Notes under the pieces: generated by a model
What the model was told of the DNA's origin: nothing
Databases searched by the model: none
Seen by the model: only the letters and a program-made list of their open reading frames with translations
Shown here: positions 33,717 to 46,246 of the stretch, one piece after another
Layout: each line of letters starts with the position of its first letter
Numbering within the stretch: position 1 is the stretch's first letter
Program-made: the position numbers and the translations under genes
Source of the DNA: Macrocybe gigantea
Lineage: Eukaryota > Basidiomycota > Agaricomycetes > Agaricales > Callistosporiaceae
Assembly: GCA_011319805.1 (NCBI GenBank)
Contig: SJRY01000294.1
Coordinates: 229,057-293,056 of the forward strand
Length of the DNA stretch: 64,000 nucleotides
Direction: 5' to 3'

Positions 33717-36700
33717 ATGCGTCTTGTGGCTTTGCTGGGTATGGGAGCCATCTATAAGAAGTGCTGGTGAGTAGCAGGGATACTTCATGGGACGTTTGGA
33801 GCGACACTCAAATCATCTGTTATTCAGACGCTACTCTCGGCTTGACCTCGCTGCAAGTTGAAAACAAGGTTGCACCCCTTGGCATTGACGTCAGCCCTCG
33901 CTTCTCCTGGGTAGTAACGTCCAGCCAGCGCGGAGTGTCCCAAACATCCTACCAGATTCTCGTGTCAAAAGTCAAGCCTGGCAACAGTGACGTTTGGGAC
34001 AGCGGCGTGGTCCTATCCAATAGACCGTATCTCATTGAGTATGATGGACCCGCCTTGTCCTCAAACACATTATACTTCTGGAGTGTCAACGTTGCTGCGT
34101 CGACCGAAGAAACGGCTACAGCGTCTTCCAACTTCACCACCGGTTTTCTGTCTGCGAGTGATTGGAATCCTAGCATCTGGATTGGGAAACCGAACGATGA
34201 TCGAGCCATCTCCACAAATATCGTCAGCGCGTTTCGTTCTGCTTCTTGGATTTGGACTTCTGAGGACGGTGCACCAGATGCCCCGCCAGATGACCGAGCC
34301 TTTCGCAAGACATACAGTGCACCTTCTGGCAAAACTGCGGTTTCCGCTACAATACTATTGACGGTGGATGATCAATTTACATTATTTGTCAACGGCCAGC
34401 CGATAGGTTCCTCCCCCAACACGACTGATGTCTGGAAAGTCTCTCAAGTATTCCACGTCCCTCTCAGCTCTCGCTCTAATGTGTTCGCAATCCGTGGCAT
34501 AAATTTACCGGACGTAAATACAGGAGGTGTTAGTCCTGCTGGAGTTTTGGCTGCAATAGAAATTACTCTTTCGGATGGGTCGTCGACGGTGATCACTTCC
34601 GACACTACATGGCGTTCCTTCAAAGGTGTCCCATCCGACTTTCAATCACTTTCGTTTGACGATTCACAGTGGCCTGCGGCCGCAGGACTGGCAGCTTATG
34701 GATCAGGTCCCTGGGGTACCCAAGTCACAATTCCTTCTCCAACGCCAGAACTTTCGTTCACTAATTCGACGTGGATTTGGTCCTCTGAAACATCGCCCCC
34801 ATCAGCGCCTGCCCAGCCCCGTGCATTCCGCAAGACATTGGTTGCGCCCAGCGGAAAGACATTGAAGTCGGCAGTCATCATAATCACAGCTGATGACGGC
34901 TTTGACTTGTACCTCAATGGCGATCGAGTGGGCTCGTCTCCCAATCAGTTGGATATCTGGAAATCGGCGCAGAAGTTCACGGTCAATCTCGCAGGTCCCT
35001 CTGCACTCGTTGCCGTTAGGGCTGTCAACCTCGCTGACAGAGGCAACGGTGGCGACTCTCCTGCAGGCCTGCTTGCTGCATCCAAGTGACGTTTTCGGGT
35101 GGCTCCTTGGACACGGTCGTGTCAGATACATCATGGAAAGTCATCAAGACTATCCCAGCGGGGTTCGAACAGCCCTCGACAGACGATTCCAGCTGGAGTT
35201 TTGCAGCGTCGTTAGGGAAGTTTGGCGTTGGTCCTTGGGAACCAGTGTAACAATTTCAGATTCACTTGCTGAACACCCGGCTCCACTGCTACGCAAAGAA
35301 TTTTCAATATCGAAGTCCATTGCATTCGCACGGCTATATTATTCAGCGGGCGGGTATGTTAGCATTTCCATCAACGGCGCCCTGCCTCCGACCGCGTTCT
35401 AACTCCTGGATTCACGAAATACGATACCGAGGTCCAATACATTTCCGTAGATGTTGCCTCCAAGCTCCGACAAGGAACAAATGCCGTTGGCGTTGAGCTT
35501 GGCCGAAGCCACTATGGTGTTACTCAGGGAAACGTCTGGAATTGGAACAATGCACCATGGCACGCCGAACCCGCGCTTAGGATGGTGCTTTCAATTGTTT
35601 TCACGGATGGCACCACGACCAAAGTCGTATCAGACTCGTCCTGGCAAGTTAAAGAAGGCCCAACGCGTCTGGACGATGTCTTTGGTGGTGAAAACTTCGA
35701 TGGTGAGCGCTCCTATTATGTACCACCTCCTACATTTGATTCACTTTCATAAATGTGTAGCTCGCTTATTGCAGCCTGGATTCGATCAACCAGGTTTTGT
35801 GCCCACTGGTTGGATCAACGCTCAGGTTGTGGCTGGGCCAAGAGGCGCCTTGGTTAATCAGGGCCAGCCTCCCACGCGTATCATACAAACGCTAACACCT
35901 GTAACGATCACTCAACCAGTGCAGGGAATCTATGTTGCTGCTTTCGAACGTAATGTTGCTGGTTGGGCCCGAATCACTGCGACCGGACCGGAAGGAAGTT
36001 TGATCACGATTCACTATGGTGAAAGCTGAAGGTGGGTGATAAATCTTTTTGTATCTACATATGAGTTTAACTGCTGCTTTTCTTGCAGAATGATGGAACC
36101 GTTATGTTCGAAGACACGAATCATTATTATGCAAATAATTTTCAAACGGGTAATTTGACAATTATCTAAACGTTTCATGTTCTCACAAGTGCATTACCAT
36201 AGACCGATTCTGGCTTTCCGGAACGGGGTCTTCAGAATCCTTCGAGGCGAAATTTAGCTACAAAGGCTATCAATATGTTCAAGTGGAGGGATGGCCTGGC
36301 TCATCTCCGCCAACAGCGTCCAATATCATAGGGCGTGTTGTCCATGATGACCTATATCCGCGTGGCAGCTTCGACTCATCCAATGATCTTCTCAACAAAA
36401 TGCACAAGGCGGCCCTTTTCACGATGTTGAACAACGTTCACAGCATACCGGAAGATTGTCCAACGTTTGAAAAGAATGGTTGGTCAGGGGATGCGATGTT
36501 AGGCGCTGTAAGTTTCGGATAATGTTCCGCGGCTTGCACTTATTTTGTATCCCAGGAAATGTTTCTTACGAACTTCGCGGCGGAAGAACTGCTTGCAAAA
36601 TATGTGCAAGACCTCGATGAGAGTCGGCCAAATGGATCTGGTCTCCAGGTGTGATAGCACCTGACAGCGGATGGGGAGCGAATAACCAGGCTCCTACTTG

Positions 36701-37965
36701 GCAGTAAGTCTCACGTTCCATAAGCCGCCTCCTCGGGCTCAACAATGGCCAAATAGCTCTGCTTTTGTTCATACCGTGGTGGATATATTACTACCGGGGC
36801 GATACAAGAATTCTCCAGACTCATTATGATAGCATGAAGAACTACGTCCTGTTTGAGCTCAATCGATCACCCAATAACATTGCTTCAACGAGCTTGGGAG
36901 ATTGGGTCTCACCGGAAACCAGTCCAGATGGAGGCAATGCGCCGGAAGATCTACATGTCAGCGCGACTGCATACCTGTGAGAACGTTGGTTAGACCATCC
37001 AAGACCTGCACCATTGAAATTCCTGACACACACAGATATCAAATGCTGGTGACAATGAGCAACATTGCCACTGTGCTAGGAAAATCTGACGATGCGAAAA
37101 CATTCGGGACACAGGCTAGCAATGTGAAGAGTGCTTTCAACAAGGCATTCTTCAACGTCTCGACTGGGTTTTATGCCGGGTCTGGTGACAATGGGTATCG
37201 ACAAACTCACAATTTGTTGGCCTTGGCATTTGGGCTTGCTCCTAATGCAACTTCAGCGCAAGGCGTGGCTGATAGCGTTGCCAAAGATGTCATCGCACGC
37301 GGCAACCACCTCAATACGGGCGCTCTGGGCACGAAGTACGTTCTGCCCATGTTATCGGATTATGGCCATGCCGATACAGCCTTTGCTGTCTCGCAACAAA
37401 CAACGTTTCCAAGTTGGGGATTCTGGATCGTCAACGGTGCAAACACTATGGTATGTAGCTATAAAGATGAGGACTTCTAGCAATAGGCTCAATGTCTCTT
37501 TCAAGTGGGAGCATTGGGCGATGAAGCTCGTTCTCATGACCATGTACGTCGTGCCATTGACTTCCTTGGCAGTTTTTCGACTGACTCTTCCCTCCGCAGC
37601 TGTTCCTCGGCACATTTGAAGACTGGCTTTACAAGCATGTAGCAGGAATCCAGGCTACGTCGGCTGCGTTCCGGACGGTGACAATCAAGCCTCTCCTCAC
37701 TTCACATTTCGACGCTATTCATGCCTGGACCATGACGCCCTTTGGGAATCTCACTGTCGAGTGGTCAAGGAATGGCAGTAGTGTTAACTTGAACGTCGAT
37801 GTCCCAGTCGGCGTCAACGCTACGATCAGTGTCCCTACGGCCACGGAGCTTGCTGAGAAAAACCCTGCTGCCGGTCAAGGGATTAAGGCGAAGGCAGATG
37901 ATAGCGCATCGGGTATTGAAGTCAAAATCGGTTCTGGATCATATACTTTCGCCATCGTCTTGTGA
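33717..37965 (+). pseudogene. GH78 alpha-L-rhamnosidase, disrupted by single-base deletions
   Basis: The protein is clearly of the fungal GH78 type. A short hydrophobic leader at 33717 precedes TLGLTSLQVENKVAPLGID, then a duplicated lectin-like module. The concanavalin-like and catalytic parts contain VYDVSG-equivalent blocks such as GWARITATGPEGSLITIHYG, then SESFEAKFSYKGYQYVQVEG, HSIPEDCPTFEKNGWSGDA, TSLGDWVSP and HNLLALAFGLAPN. The C-terminal beta domain ends GSGSYTFAIVL, stop 37963..37965. GH78 enzymes remove terminal alpha-L-rhamnose from plant polysaccharides such as pectin, outside the cell. The frame breaks at about 35079, 35239, 35381, 36023, 36640, ~36767 and 37516. At nearly all of these a single missing base, mostly in a short homopolymer, would restore the family sequence. 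Between breaks the protein is well conserved, with no nonsense substitution seen. Confidence 0.75.
34240..35085 (+). repeat. Duplicated module inside the GH78 protein
   Basis: Two copies of roughly 105 residues (about 34240-34560 and 34760-35080) share the order SWIW/TWIW, RAFRKT, APSGKT, DD.F.L..NG, SSPN, D.WK and SPAG.LAA. They look like tandem galactose-binding-type beta-sandwich modules inserted after the N-terminal domain. Confidence 0.65.
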
Positions 37966-38857
37966 TGCAAGTTCTGTATCCGGGCAACGCTTTAAATTAG
38001 GACTCTCCTTCATAGACAGTGACAGATGGAAAACTGACATTTTGTGCGCGATGGAACACTGGCCCGCTTTCTCCAGCTTCGACAGGATGTGAAAGAGGTC
38101 AACCCCGTTCCAGGCTGTTAGATCGCTCTCGTACATAACTTGAAGGTCCCAGTAGTTCGAATTCCAAAAGGAAAAGGTGATAAACGTTCGTCGATCATTA
38201 TTGTTCCTGCTGTCCTCTCATCCGCAAGCGCCGTGGCTCTTATAGAGTTCGCCTCCAGCAGCGCGACGTCGAGGCAAGTCTCGTCCGTGCCGTTCAGTAT
38301 GACTGACTATGGAGATAATTCGGTGCCTTTGAGTGAGGAAGATTGAGCACCTACGAGCGACGAACACGCAAAGACTCACGGTCTGGACCGCCCCGACAGC
38401 AAATCTTCGCTACCCTCCGGATGGCCAACAAGAGAGAGGCATGCGAACAAGGGGCCCTCCGAGAATTTTAGTTAGTAAAAAGCTAGCTCAATCGTTCCAG
38501 AGCTTTCGCCGCTGCTAGCACCTCCAGTCGAACTCTTTCCATCTTGTCTTTGCCGAGTTTCACACTCGGGCAGCTGATACGATGCCCACTTAGGTGATTT
38601 GTCAAACAGCGCCCTTTACGAAATCGGTCGACTGGACGTTCGATCAAGGTATTCAATGCCCTGTAATGGTCGCATAGCTTCAGCAATATATTGCGAAGCA
38701 TATTGCTTTTCCAAATACGATTCATATGCACGAGATTGCTCCGAAGATGGAAGGAAAAAAAATACAGCGTAAAATATGTTCTTAATTTCCGCCAGTCCAA
38801 CTGTAAGCAAGAAAGGTTTGTTAAGAGATAGAATCTTGTTTATGAAACCAAGACGAC
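37966..38857. other. Intergenic region between convergent genes
   Basis: No supported gene. Frames such as 38140..38346 (plus) and 38483..38800 (minus) show no domain. Confidence 0.45.
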
Positions 38858-40131
38858 TCACACAGCAGGCCCTGGGATTGGATACGCCTGTCGGGTAAGA
38901 ACGATGAGAGAATTGAATGACGAGATAGACCGAATTTGGGCTTACTCCGGTGTCTGTCGAATTTTCCGGCAATAGAATAAGACATTCTATCCACAAGTGA
39001 CAAACCTGGAATATGCTCACTGGTGTAGACATCATACACAATACCTGGCATAAAAAAGATTTGTTAGCGAGGATTAGGACAAAGCGGGAGATCGTGCTAA
39101 CCTGGCGTGCTTGCAGTATAAGCACCCGGGAATGACACGAAAGATGTTGGAAGCGCCGCTCCAGAACCAGTGACCTCAACTTGGATGCAGCTAGGATAAA
39201 CCTGGACGCCGGGATATTGGTAAGCTGCAGGGACGAAACGCGATGAGCTTGCATCTTCAAACAATCGTGGCATCTTCACCTGCGTGCAATGCAAGACTTT
39301 GGAACACAGACATCAGCTTTCCCGTAAATTGGGGCAACAGGGAGTACTAACATCTCATGTCTGATGATATACTGGCCCGCTTTCAGCTTGGGCGGGATAG
39401 TGAACGTATAAATGGAGTTTGAAGCCAGTAGGAGATCTGCAGCGGCCCACTGTCCGGCGGCATTCTTGCCAGACTCTGCTATCTTGAACCACACGGCACT
39501 TTAGAGATACAGGCTGAGACTGAAAGCACTGGAAGGAGGAATGGAGCCGTGACTTACGACGTGCCGGGGTTCCATTTGGTGATATCAGACGGGGCGCGAG
39601 CCATGTAGGTGATGATAGGGCCCTTGTGGCTATCTGGCCACGTCGTCCAGTTGAGCTTCACCTGGGATCCGGCGGCAACGGTTCCAAAGATGGGGGCCGG
39701 TGCAGTGTCATAGCTAGATCCGCCTGCTGACCAGCCGTTACACTGAATACTACAGTCGTGATCAGCACGCTGGACATATTCTGTCCGACAGCATCTCGTA
39801 CTCTTTGAGCGAGAGATCTTCCACGGGGCCTGCAAAACAGCGATTCAGGAACGTTTTCTTACGACGAAAAACAAAGCATACCGTTCCCTGGATCTTGCGG
39901 ACTATACGTTGCGGCACTGGGTTCATGTAACTATAGGAACGTGGCATTCCTCGTTGAGTGTAAATATGGTAAACGGCATGAATTGGAAACGTACGGATCC
40001 TGGTATGGCAGGTAGCCAGTGTACTTTGTCGATCCAAGAGTGATCTCCTGGACATAACCATGTCCCTTTACAGAGTAGGCCAGACCGAGGAGAGTGGCCG
40101 CAAGTGTGAGGACATTCTTGGCGAAAACCAT
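38858..40131 (-). CDS. AA9 lytic polysaccharide monooxygenase
   Basis: From ATG 40131 a signal peptide ([20 protein letters not shown]) is followed by [10 protein letters not shown], so the mature protein begins with the copper-binding His1. Later exons give [44 protein letters not shown] and [10 protein letters not shown]. The second-sphere motif RHE.LALH is split by an intron, and [15 protein letters not shown] carries the axial Tyr. The C-terminus reads [11 protein letters not shown] and, in the last exon, YPIPGPAV with stop at 38858..38860. All copper-site residues are present. AA9 enzymes oxidatively cleave cellulose or hemicellulose outside the cell. The join into the final exon is phase-ambiguous (a weak donor or a one-base slip). 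No CBM1 is seen. Confidence 0.85.
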
Positions 40132-40182
40132 CGTTGAGAACGAGACAATGTTGAAAAAGACATGCCTGCGAGACCGCCTCAA

Positions 40183-40190
40183 TTTATATG
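40183..40190 (-). promoter_or_regulatory. TATA-like element of the first AA9 gene
   Basis: A minus-strand CATATAAATT sequence lies about 53 bases upstream of the start at 40131. Confidence 0.4.
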
Positions 40191-41792
40191 CCTCGGCTTC
40201 CGGGTTCTATGGCAGGTCTTGCGCGCACTGACGCATTCAAGGCCTTGTTGGGATGATGCACAGGTTCATGATAACGGCCCATGACATTGTCGAGCGGCTG
40301 GAAGAGGCAGACGCCGGACCGCTCAATCTCGCATCGCATGGTCATGAATATGCGTCTTCTGGGCTTCTCCGGGTCAAGAGATCGGTCAGGAGGGACGGCA
40401 AGCAGCAGAACGGTTGCTTGATCTGAATAGTTGTTGGCATGCGCCAGAGTCCGAGCCCCAAATGTGCGGAGAAACAAATGTAGGCCTCTCTGACACAGAC
40501 ATTTCATACCTTTCTTTGCAAGAACGTCGTCTCAAAGCCCTATACGGATGAAAGGTCGACACTGGGTACAATGACGAAAACTCTTGGCGTCGAAAGAGGA
40601 ACCGGACTATTCTGTCCAAAAAACGCGATCCACGTTCAACGAACGGATCAACTCACCTATTCCACGGGCCCAATCGTCATACAGTTCCTGTGAACTTCGG
40701 AAAATGTTTGGGCTTATTTCTGCAAAAAAAAAAACGGGGATGCCCCGGATGGAGATGTGCGCGGTTTCATTAGTTCTGTGGGGAAACAAGCACCGCAGTG
40801 GGCAACCAAGCGTTTGAAAATGTTTTTCCGAGCACTTGAACGCGTTTTCCGCTTGGTCATACGGGGCACATGAAATGCACATGATCTACGCGACCCACAC
40901 CGCGACTCTCTTCTTTGCGATACGAGGCTGTTCATTTGTACAGGATATGAAAGGAATACCGCCATTATTGAAGATGCATGATGATAGCCATCCGCAAGCA
41001 AGCCCAGAAAGGGGCCTTACATCTGTAGGGCCGCCAGCATATGCATCCTAGGATCTATGCGAATCTCAAACCACACCACACGGTATCCAAAAGGCCACGG
41101 AGCGCTGAAACCGCACCAAAGTCCCCAACCCCCCCGTTCTGTTTGAGGCGTGCCATATTCACGTTCCGAAACACCCAGGCAAGATTCAAGTCACCCACGA
41201 CGCCAAGCCTCACCCCTTCCCGAGCGCAGCTGCCCAAGAGTCCTGCGTCAACAGTCGGCCTTGTTATTGGCGTCTCAAAGGCTGGGCGCCGTGGGTCCTG
41301 CTGACGTTAAGGAACACATTGAGGGCGTTTGGCCATGATGATGGTGGTCGTTTCGTACGCAAGACAGGCATGCCAGCACCCACGGTCAGACAGGCTTCAT
41401 TCACCAGCATTTGAAGAGTTGCCAACTATAAACATAAGCATAAGAATAAGCATCACAACTCGACAAACAGTTGTGATAAACGACCTAGCATGAGATAGAG
41501 ACACGCGCACTCGACGACCGTCACTACAACTACAGTACAGCTACGCATACGACTACAACTACAACCATGACGGCCGAAAGTTCCTCGCTTGCGTGTCGTG
41601 GTCGTGGGTCAAGAGCAAAGGACCAAAAATTCGCATGCCGGTATTGAGACAAGAAAAAAAAAAGACACGAAAGAACAAAAAAAAACGATATAACACTATC
41701 ACCGAACCAGAAAAAAAAAAAAAGCAAAGCAGCTTGCACAAGAACAAAAAAAAAAAACAAAAAAAAAAACAGACGATGACGAGCAGCGCGCA
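40191..41792. other. Region without a supported gene
   Basis: Open frames on both strands (such as 40607..40882 minus) have no recognisable domain. A minus-strand segment around 40540-40700 looks mildly protein-like (SSQELYDDWARGIGEL) but no gene model could be built. Dense A-runs occur at 41650-41770. Confidence 0.4.
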
Positions 41793-43592
41793 TCACACGA
41801 CGTCCACGCTGCTCGCGACGCTGATGCGCATCATCTTGCCCTGCAGCGGGCCCGTGGCCGTCGGCGCGCCCTCCGAGCCGTCCGCCGACGCAACATCGTC
41901 CAGCTTCATCTCGACCTTGGCGATCCCAAACTCGATGTGCTGGAGGAGGCGCGGCTCTGCGTCTCCTTCGTCTTCCTCTTCGCCTTTGTCTTTGTCCCAG
42001 CTCCTAGATGCCGCGATTGGACGGATCCTGGCGCGGCGCGCGTCTCTAGCGAGTCAGGCGAGACAAAGCCGGACGACGTCGGGGTGGACGGACGCGGCGC
42101 GGCGGCGCTGATGCTGCCTTCTGCTTCCATTAACGGCGGATGTTCGTAGGTCGAAGAGGATGGCGACGATACGGCGTCGGATGACGTCAGCGACGGGCGG
42201 AGGTAACGCGGCTTCGCGGCGGAAGGCATCGCGATGAGCACGGCGACCTGCACGACTGGGACCGGTACGGCGGCATGTGACGGAGCAGCCGCATCGTCCT
42301 GTCGCGCGCCGACACCCGTGCCAGGACCCGCGCTGCCGATGATGGGCGATGTGCGGTGCAGCTCGGACGCCGAGCCAGCCGCCGCCGACGGTGTGGGGAA
42401 GGACGGCCCCGCTGCGGTGGTGGGCGCAGGCGTGAGGGGGTGCGGGAGGGAGAGCTCGGCGTGGCGGGTGTCGGGCTGAGCATGTGTAGGATGCGGCGCA
42501 AGACGGTGCGCGTGCCGGTGCCGACGCCGCGGCGTCGTCTGCGCTCCTGTTGCTGCTGCTGCTGTTCTGCCTGCTCCTGCGTGCGGCTGCCTAACAATGG
42601 CTGTAACTGCAGCTGTTCTTGTATCGTTCCGCCTGGTAGAGCCGAAGCGTGTGTCGTCGTTCCTGACGGAGGAGGGACGAGGTACGCGACGGCGATGGGC
42701 TTGAGGTTGTCCCACTCGCACTCACCCTCCGTCTCGCGGTCCTCGGCTCGCTCCGCCCTCAACGGATCCCAAGGCGCCTCTGCGCGCTTCTCCTCATCTC
42801 GAACGCTCGTCCGTCTGCCCTTCTCCACAAAGCCGCCGACTCCCACGCCAGCAGGACCGACGAACGCCTCCCACATCTTTGGTTTCTTGCTGAGATCCAC
42901 GGCCCTCGCGCGACCAGGCCCGAACGGATGGGCGTGCATGCGTCCGCCAAAGCCGCCTGCCGCGGCACGCGCGCCAGTGCCGTCACTCGCGAAGGCGGTG
43001 CCAGGGGAGGGCGGGATCCAGGTGCCGTTTCGGATGGCCTCTTCGACCATGCGGCGGTGTCGTCTGCGGAGGATGAGCGATCGGAGGATGATGGCGGCGC
43101 TGACGGAGAGCAGCAGCACGAGCGTTGCGAGGAAGGTATACACTGCTCGCGGTGCGGGGTCGTCGGATGGTTCGGATTTATTAGATCAGTGAGTATGTTA
43201 GTTAAGGTCGAGCGGTAACGGGTCGGGATTCGGTCGGTGGACGATCGACGGTTTTTTTTTTTGGAGTGCAAATAATGCAAAGGCGGGTACCCAGAAAAGG
43301 ACATGCGTCGATGAGTACTTTTTTTTGTTTCGAATTCCGAGGTCGAATGCTCACGATAAAGGGAAGCGGAGGATGCGATCGAGGGACCGTTCCATCCTGC
43401 ATTGTTCCCTCCTCCACCTCCACCACCGCCGCCGCCACCAACAGGAGTCGTCGACGTGCTCGAGACGGAGGGCGGCGTGAAGGTCTGGCTGACGATGGGA
43501 GACAGCGTCGGAGAAGCCGAGATGGAGTCGGTCGTCGATGGCGATGTGGAGCTGGCGGAGGAACCGCGCGTGCTCGAGACCGTCGACGACAT
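41793..43592 (-). CDS. Ser/Thr-rich single-pass membrane protein with long cytoplasmic tail
   Basis: The first exon from ATG 43592 is Ser/Thr/Pro-rich (MSSTVSSTRGSSASSTSPST) and ends in a polyglycine stretch. The next exon carries the membrane helix FLATLVLLLSVSAAIILRSL followed by a basic stop-transfer LRRRHRRMVEEAIRNGTWIP and KKPKMWEAFVGP. Later the family-like segments VQVAVLIAMPSAAK and LLQHIEFGIAKVEMKLDD occur, and the frame ends SVASSVDVV with stop 41793..41795. These three conserved blocks lie in three different frames, with switches near 42490 and 42055 and no obvious introns there. Either small indels or unusual splicing separate them. Orthologues occur across Agaricomycetes; function unknown. 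A second such membrane-protein gene lies divergently at 44465. Confidence 0.6.
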
Positions 43593-44464
43593 CGTCTTTC
43601 GGCGTCGTTAGAATGTCGTAAGAGTGAAAAGTGATGGATGACTGTGCGCTTGCGTTGTTTGTATCCAAGGGATGGTCCGAGAGGAGGGGAACTGCCAACA
43701 GGAGTAGCCACGCAAGAAGCGACCGAGCGTGGAAAGAGAAAGAGGGGGCGAAGGGTGGAAGGGAGGGGCCAGTCCGTCGAGTCGAGTGAGAAATTATAAA
43801 ATGGGAAAGGGGGAAGGCTTGAGAAGGAGAACGTCGTTTATGGACTGTGGGTCGGTTGCCCTGGTTGTCGCTGTTGCTATTTTCTTCGCGGGTTTGTGTG
43901 ATCAAGCACAGCTGCCCGAGGAGGGCAGAAATTGAAATCGGACTAGCGCGATCCCAGTCTGTCAAATCTACGTTCTATTCCCCTCAGCCACGGGTCGTCC
44001 GCACGTCAAGCTTCGAGTCTCGGCTGCACCGTCTCCACCCTCTTGCCCCGGTTCTTATAGTGCACCAGGGGGAGGGTGGGCAGTATGCATTGTGGCGTGG
44101 AAAAAGGGGGGCCGGAGATGCATTTGATACTTGGAATATGGTCAAACGAAGCGATGGCCCTCTTGATGCCACCGCGAACAAGCTAGATACAGCCAACTCA
44201 TTCCAGAGACACTGACCAGCATGTCGAGCAGTGAGTCCTTTTCTTCTCCGGTTTTAGCCATGCAGATCGGGACAGCTGCGAGCGCCTGCCGAGAAGTGCG
44301 GCGGGCAGAACCATGCATCCGCCACGAGCAGAGATAACACAAATTAGATTAGTCCCTACTCTTCGCTTCAGCTCCGTAGTCTCCTTCCCCCCCTTCTCCT
44401 TCCCTTTCTTTCGTCTTTAGTGGCCAAAAGAAAGCAAAAGAAAAGCCAGAAAAAAAAAAGGAAC
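43593..44464. promoter_or_regulatory. Divergent intergenic region between two membrane-protein genes
   Basis: No supported gene in 872 bases. It contains the start regions of both flanking genes. A short plus-strand frame overlapping 43847..44215 shows no features. Confidence 0.4.
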
Positions 44465-46246
44465 ATGGCCTCGTTGCCGACGTCCCTGTCCTCGCCTTCC
44501 GTCTCTCGCCCCAGCACGTCATCCCCATCCAACGGTCCAGCCCTTTTCCTCCTTCCTCCTCGTCATCCTGCAGCCCGCGCTGACCGTTTCTGTGCAAACA
44601 GGTCCAACATCTTCGCCTTCATCGACGCCCTCGACGCCCTCGCAGTCGACACCCTCGCAGCCACCATCGACATCACCCCCTCCGCCCTCGTCGCAGCCGC
44701 CACCCCCTTCGTCAGAGCCCTCCTCCCAGCCCTCGAGCGCCCCCTCGAGCGAGCCTTCGTCCTCAGCTTCCTCCTCCGCATTCTCGACCTCATCCAGCGC
44801 ATCAAGCATTTCGTCCGTCAGCACGCTCACCGCGCCCTCCACCTCCGTCTTCCAATCCACGATCATGCAAGTCTCTCATTCCCTTTCCCGCTTCCGTTTT
44901 CCTATCCGATGATGACGCTGATCGCTTCCCGTTCTTTTTTTTTTCCATCTGTTTCTGTAAATAAACAGCGGAACGAGCGATGGCCAAGTGTACACCACCG
45001 TCGTACAGAGCACGACCGTCCTTGCGCCCGGAACGGATGTCACCGGCATCGGAAATTCTGGCCAGAACAAGGGCGGCTCTTCCAACGTCGGCGCCATCGT
45101 CGGCGGCGTCGTAGGAGGTGCGTCTCCAACTTTCCTCTTATTATCACTATTTCTCATCCTTCCGAATCTTAAAAAAAAAAAAAAACTCAAAATAAACCTC
45201 AAACAACACGATTAAATATTACGTAAAACCCGCGATCCTTGCCTCGACAAGGCGTCGGCGGCGGCCTCGCACTGTTGCTCGTGCTGCTCTTGTTCCTGCG
45301 CTACAGAAGGAAGCAGCGCGAGCAGTCCTCGTTCGATGGAAACTTTGACCCCTCGCACGTCATACGCCCCGCGCATCACTCGGGCAGCGTCGACCTTCTC
45401 GCCGGCGAGGACGATGACGCCCCACCGAGGGGCAACAACACCGCGACGGACGGCGTGTCGTCCTCCGTCATCCCGGGCGTCGTTACCCCGTTCGTGTACA
45501 ACCCCGGCTCAAGCGCCGCCCCCGAGATGCGCGACGTCGGTCCTGGCGCTGGCGTCGCTGGCATCGGCGTCGCTGCCGCCAAACAACCATATGCGTCTCA
45601 GTATGCGTACCCAGACCCCCGCGCGGCCTCTGCAAGTCCGGCAGAAAGGCAGTACTCGCCGCCGCCTCCGACGACGGCGGGCGGGACGAGCACGAGCAGC
45701 GAAGGGCAGTATTACGGCATGACGCCGCAGGGCCTGCCCAACCCGTACGAATACTACGCTGCGAACCCCTCTTCGTCGTCGTCTTCTGGAGCAGCAGCGG
45801 CGGTGTCGTCGTCCAGGAGCGCGAAAGAGCGCGAGGCGTACGCGCGGCAGTACGGTTCCCAGCCGGCGCAGGCGAGTGTGGGCGGCAGCGGCGGCGTGGG
45901 TGTCGGTATGGGCATGGGTATGGCGGTGGCGAATCCGGACGTTAATGCGGAGACGGAAGCGGACTTTTTGCGTGGCGGAAGCGGCGGCGGCAGTGGGGCA
46001 GCTGGAGGCGCGAGCGGTGTGGGCGTGGACGAGGCAGCGAGACGCGCGTACTTGCAGCGTGGGCCATCTGGCAGCAGCGGCAAAGCGGGTGTGCCTGGAG
46101 TTGAAGCTGGAGCTGGAGCTGGGGGCGTCATCGTGCATTCCGATGCTGGTCGTGTGCTGGATGGTCGGGAGGACTTGCCTGACCCGGCAGAGCAGGAAGA
46201 GATCCCGCCGACGTATGACAGTCTACCGCTTGGCGAGCGGCGGTGA
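44465..46246 (+). CDS. Ser/Thr/Pro-rich single-pass membrane protein (MID2/WSC-like architecture)
   Basis: The extracellular part is extremely rich in Ser, Thr and Pro (about 44590-44870), followed by GQVYTTVVQSTTVLAPG and a Gly-rich spacer (SSNVGAIVGGVVGG). After an intron comes the membrane helix GGGLALLLVLLLFLRYRRKQ. The cytoplasmic tail is long and low-complexity (Ala/Ser/Gly), with EMRDVGPG, YASQYAYPD and GMGMGMAVANPD, and ends EEIPPTYDSLPLGERR, stop 46244..46246. Layout and the PPTYDS end are shared by many Agaricomycete cell-surface proteins, possibly wall sensors. The first exon frame is uncertain: ATG 44465 opens one frame while the Ser/Thr-rich domain lies in another, reached through a splice or indel near 44600. 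Confidence 0.65.

Noticed and set aside
35451..36029. Open frame of 192 codons inside the GH78 locus
   Set aside because: Its first half is an out-of-frame shadow; only the downstream part (about 35762 onward) is GH78 coding.
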